Origin: Thiotrichaceae bacterium
GTDB lineage: Bacteria > Pseudomonadota > Gammaproteobacteria > Thiotrichales > Thiotrichaceae
Length of the DNA stretch: 6,042 nt
Direction of reading: 5' to 3'
Assembly: GCA_027024625.1 (NCBI GenBank)
Contig: JALVRY010000002.1
Location: forward strand, 1-6,042
A model generated the notes under the pieces. That model searched no databases. It was not told the DNA's origin and was given only the letters and a program-made list of their open reading frames with translations. Positions 5,857 through 6,042 of this stretch are shown piece by piece; position 1 is the stretch's first letter, and each line of letters starts with the position of its first letter. Made by a program: the position numbers and the translations under genes.

Positions 5857-6042
5857 AAAAACAATATCATTAAAGGTAGCTTTCTAGATCGAGGCGGGAA
5901 ACATGAGCTTACGTGAGTAAGTGATTGTTGACCAACAAAGAGCTGGGACGGAGGTAATAGAAAGTTAGCCCTTTGTTTCAACCAACTTCTAAATTTCCTT
6001 CGGAAATGTCCAAGTACTTTTTACGCCTAGGGCGTTTTAAAA
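5857..6042. other. non-coding tail with small dyads, unassigned
   Basis: No convincing gene is present here. There are several short perfect stems: CTTAC-GTGA-GTAAG (5908-5921), TTGTTG-AC-CAACAA (5925-5938), ATTTCC-TTC-GGAAAT (5993-6007) and ACGCC-TAG-GGCGT (6023-6035). The GC content and texture differ from the AT-rich region upstream of the LysR gene. It could be a dispersed repeat, the edge of a mobile element, or a structured RNA continuing past the window. Confidence 0.4.
6023..6038 (+). terminator. weak terminator-like hairpin at the window edge
   Basis: A 5-bp GC-rich stem ACGCC-TAG-GGCGT is followed by only three further T. It is 214 bp beyond the LysR stop, so if it works it ends a long leader-free tail or another transcript. 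Too short a stem and T-tract for a firm call. Confidence 0.2.

Noticed and set aside
5778..5981. 67-residue minus-strand ORF downstream of and overlapping the LysR 3' end
   Set aside because: It runs through the CACGGAA repeat, has low-complexity composition and no ribosome site, and overlaps the LysR C-terminus; it is a repeat-derived open frame.

Overview
The window comes from a moderately AT-rich bacterial chromosome, most likely a gammaproteobacterium. The protein sequences of ppsA, ppsR and the LysR regulator read as gammaproteobacterial. An affiliation near the Thiotrichales is a guess from memory, not something the bases prove. There are five credible protein genes, four on the minus strand and one on the plus strand, separated by unusually repeat-rich intergenic DNA.

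Region 1 (1-1243) is a two-gene module of toxin-antitoxin type, read right to left. A ParD-like antitoxin (811-1170) is followed by a zeta-toxin/COG4185-type P-loop kinase (65-640). The antitoxin has a good sigma70-type promoter (TTGACT-17 bp-CATAAT, minus strand) and a Shine-Dalgarno sequence. A perfect 15-bp palindrome just after the predicted transcription start is a natural autoregulatory operator. Between the two genes sits a 159-bp foldback element (666-824) that looks like a MITE. It has 27-bp terminal inverted repeats, an interior that also pairs with itself, and TA on both sides. Removing it in silico with one TA gives an antitoxin ending 18 nt before the toxin ATG, so the element seems to have split a tight operon and rewritten the last codons of the antitoxin.

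Region 2 (1244-1422) holds a second, unrelated foldback (1262-1398) with C-rich 32/33-bp arms. It separates the end of ppsA from the antitoxin promoter. A short related piece lies at 47-66, at the 3' end of the toxin gene.

Region 3 (1423-4631) is a ppsR-ppsA operon on the minus strand: the PEP synthase regulatory kinase/phosphorylase followed after 8 bp by PEP synthase. The ppsA Shine-Dalgarno overlaps the ppsR stop codon. PEP synthase makes PEP from pyruvate for gluconeogenesis, and PpsR is expected to switch it off and on through the Thr beside its catalytic His.

Region 4 (4632-5809) is an AT-rich divergent control region carrying several dyads and repeated heptamers, followed by a LysR-family regulator on the plus strand. 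Divergent placement suggests, but does not prove, that the regulator controls the ppsR-ppsA operon and itself.

Region 5 (5810-6042) has no gene I can support. It contains a CACGGAA triplet repeat and a set of small dyads, probably dispersed repeat material.
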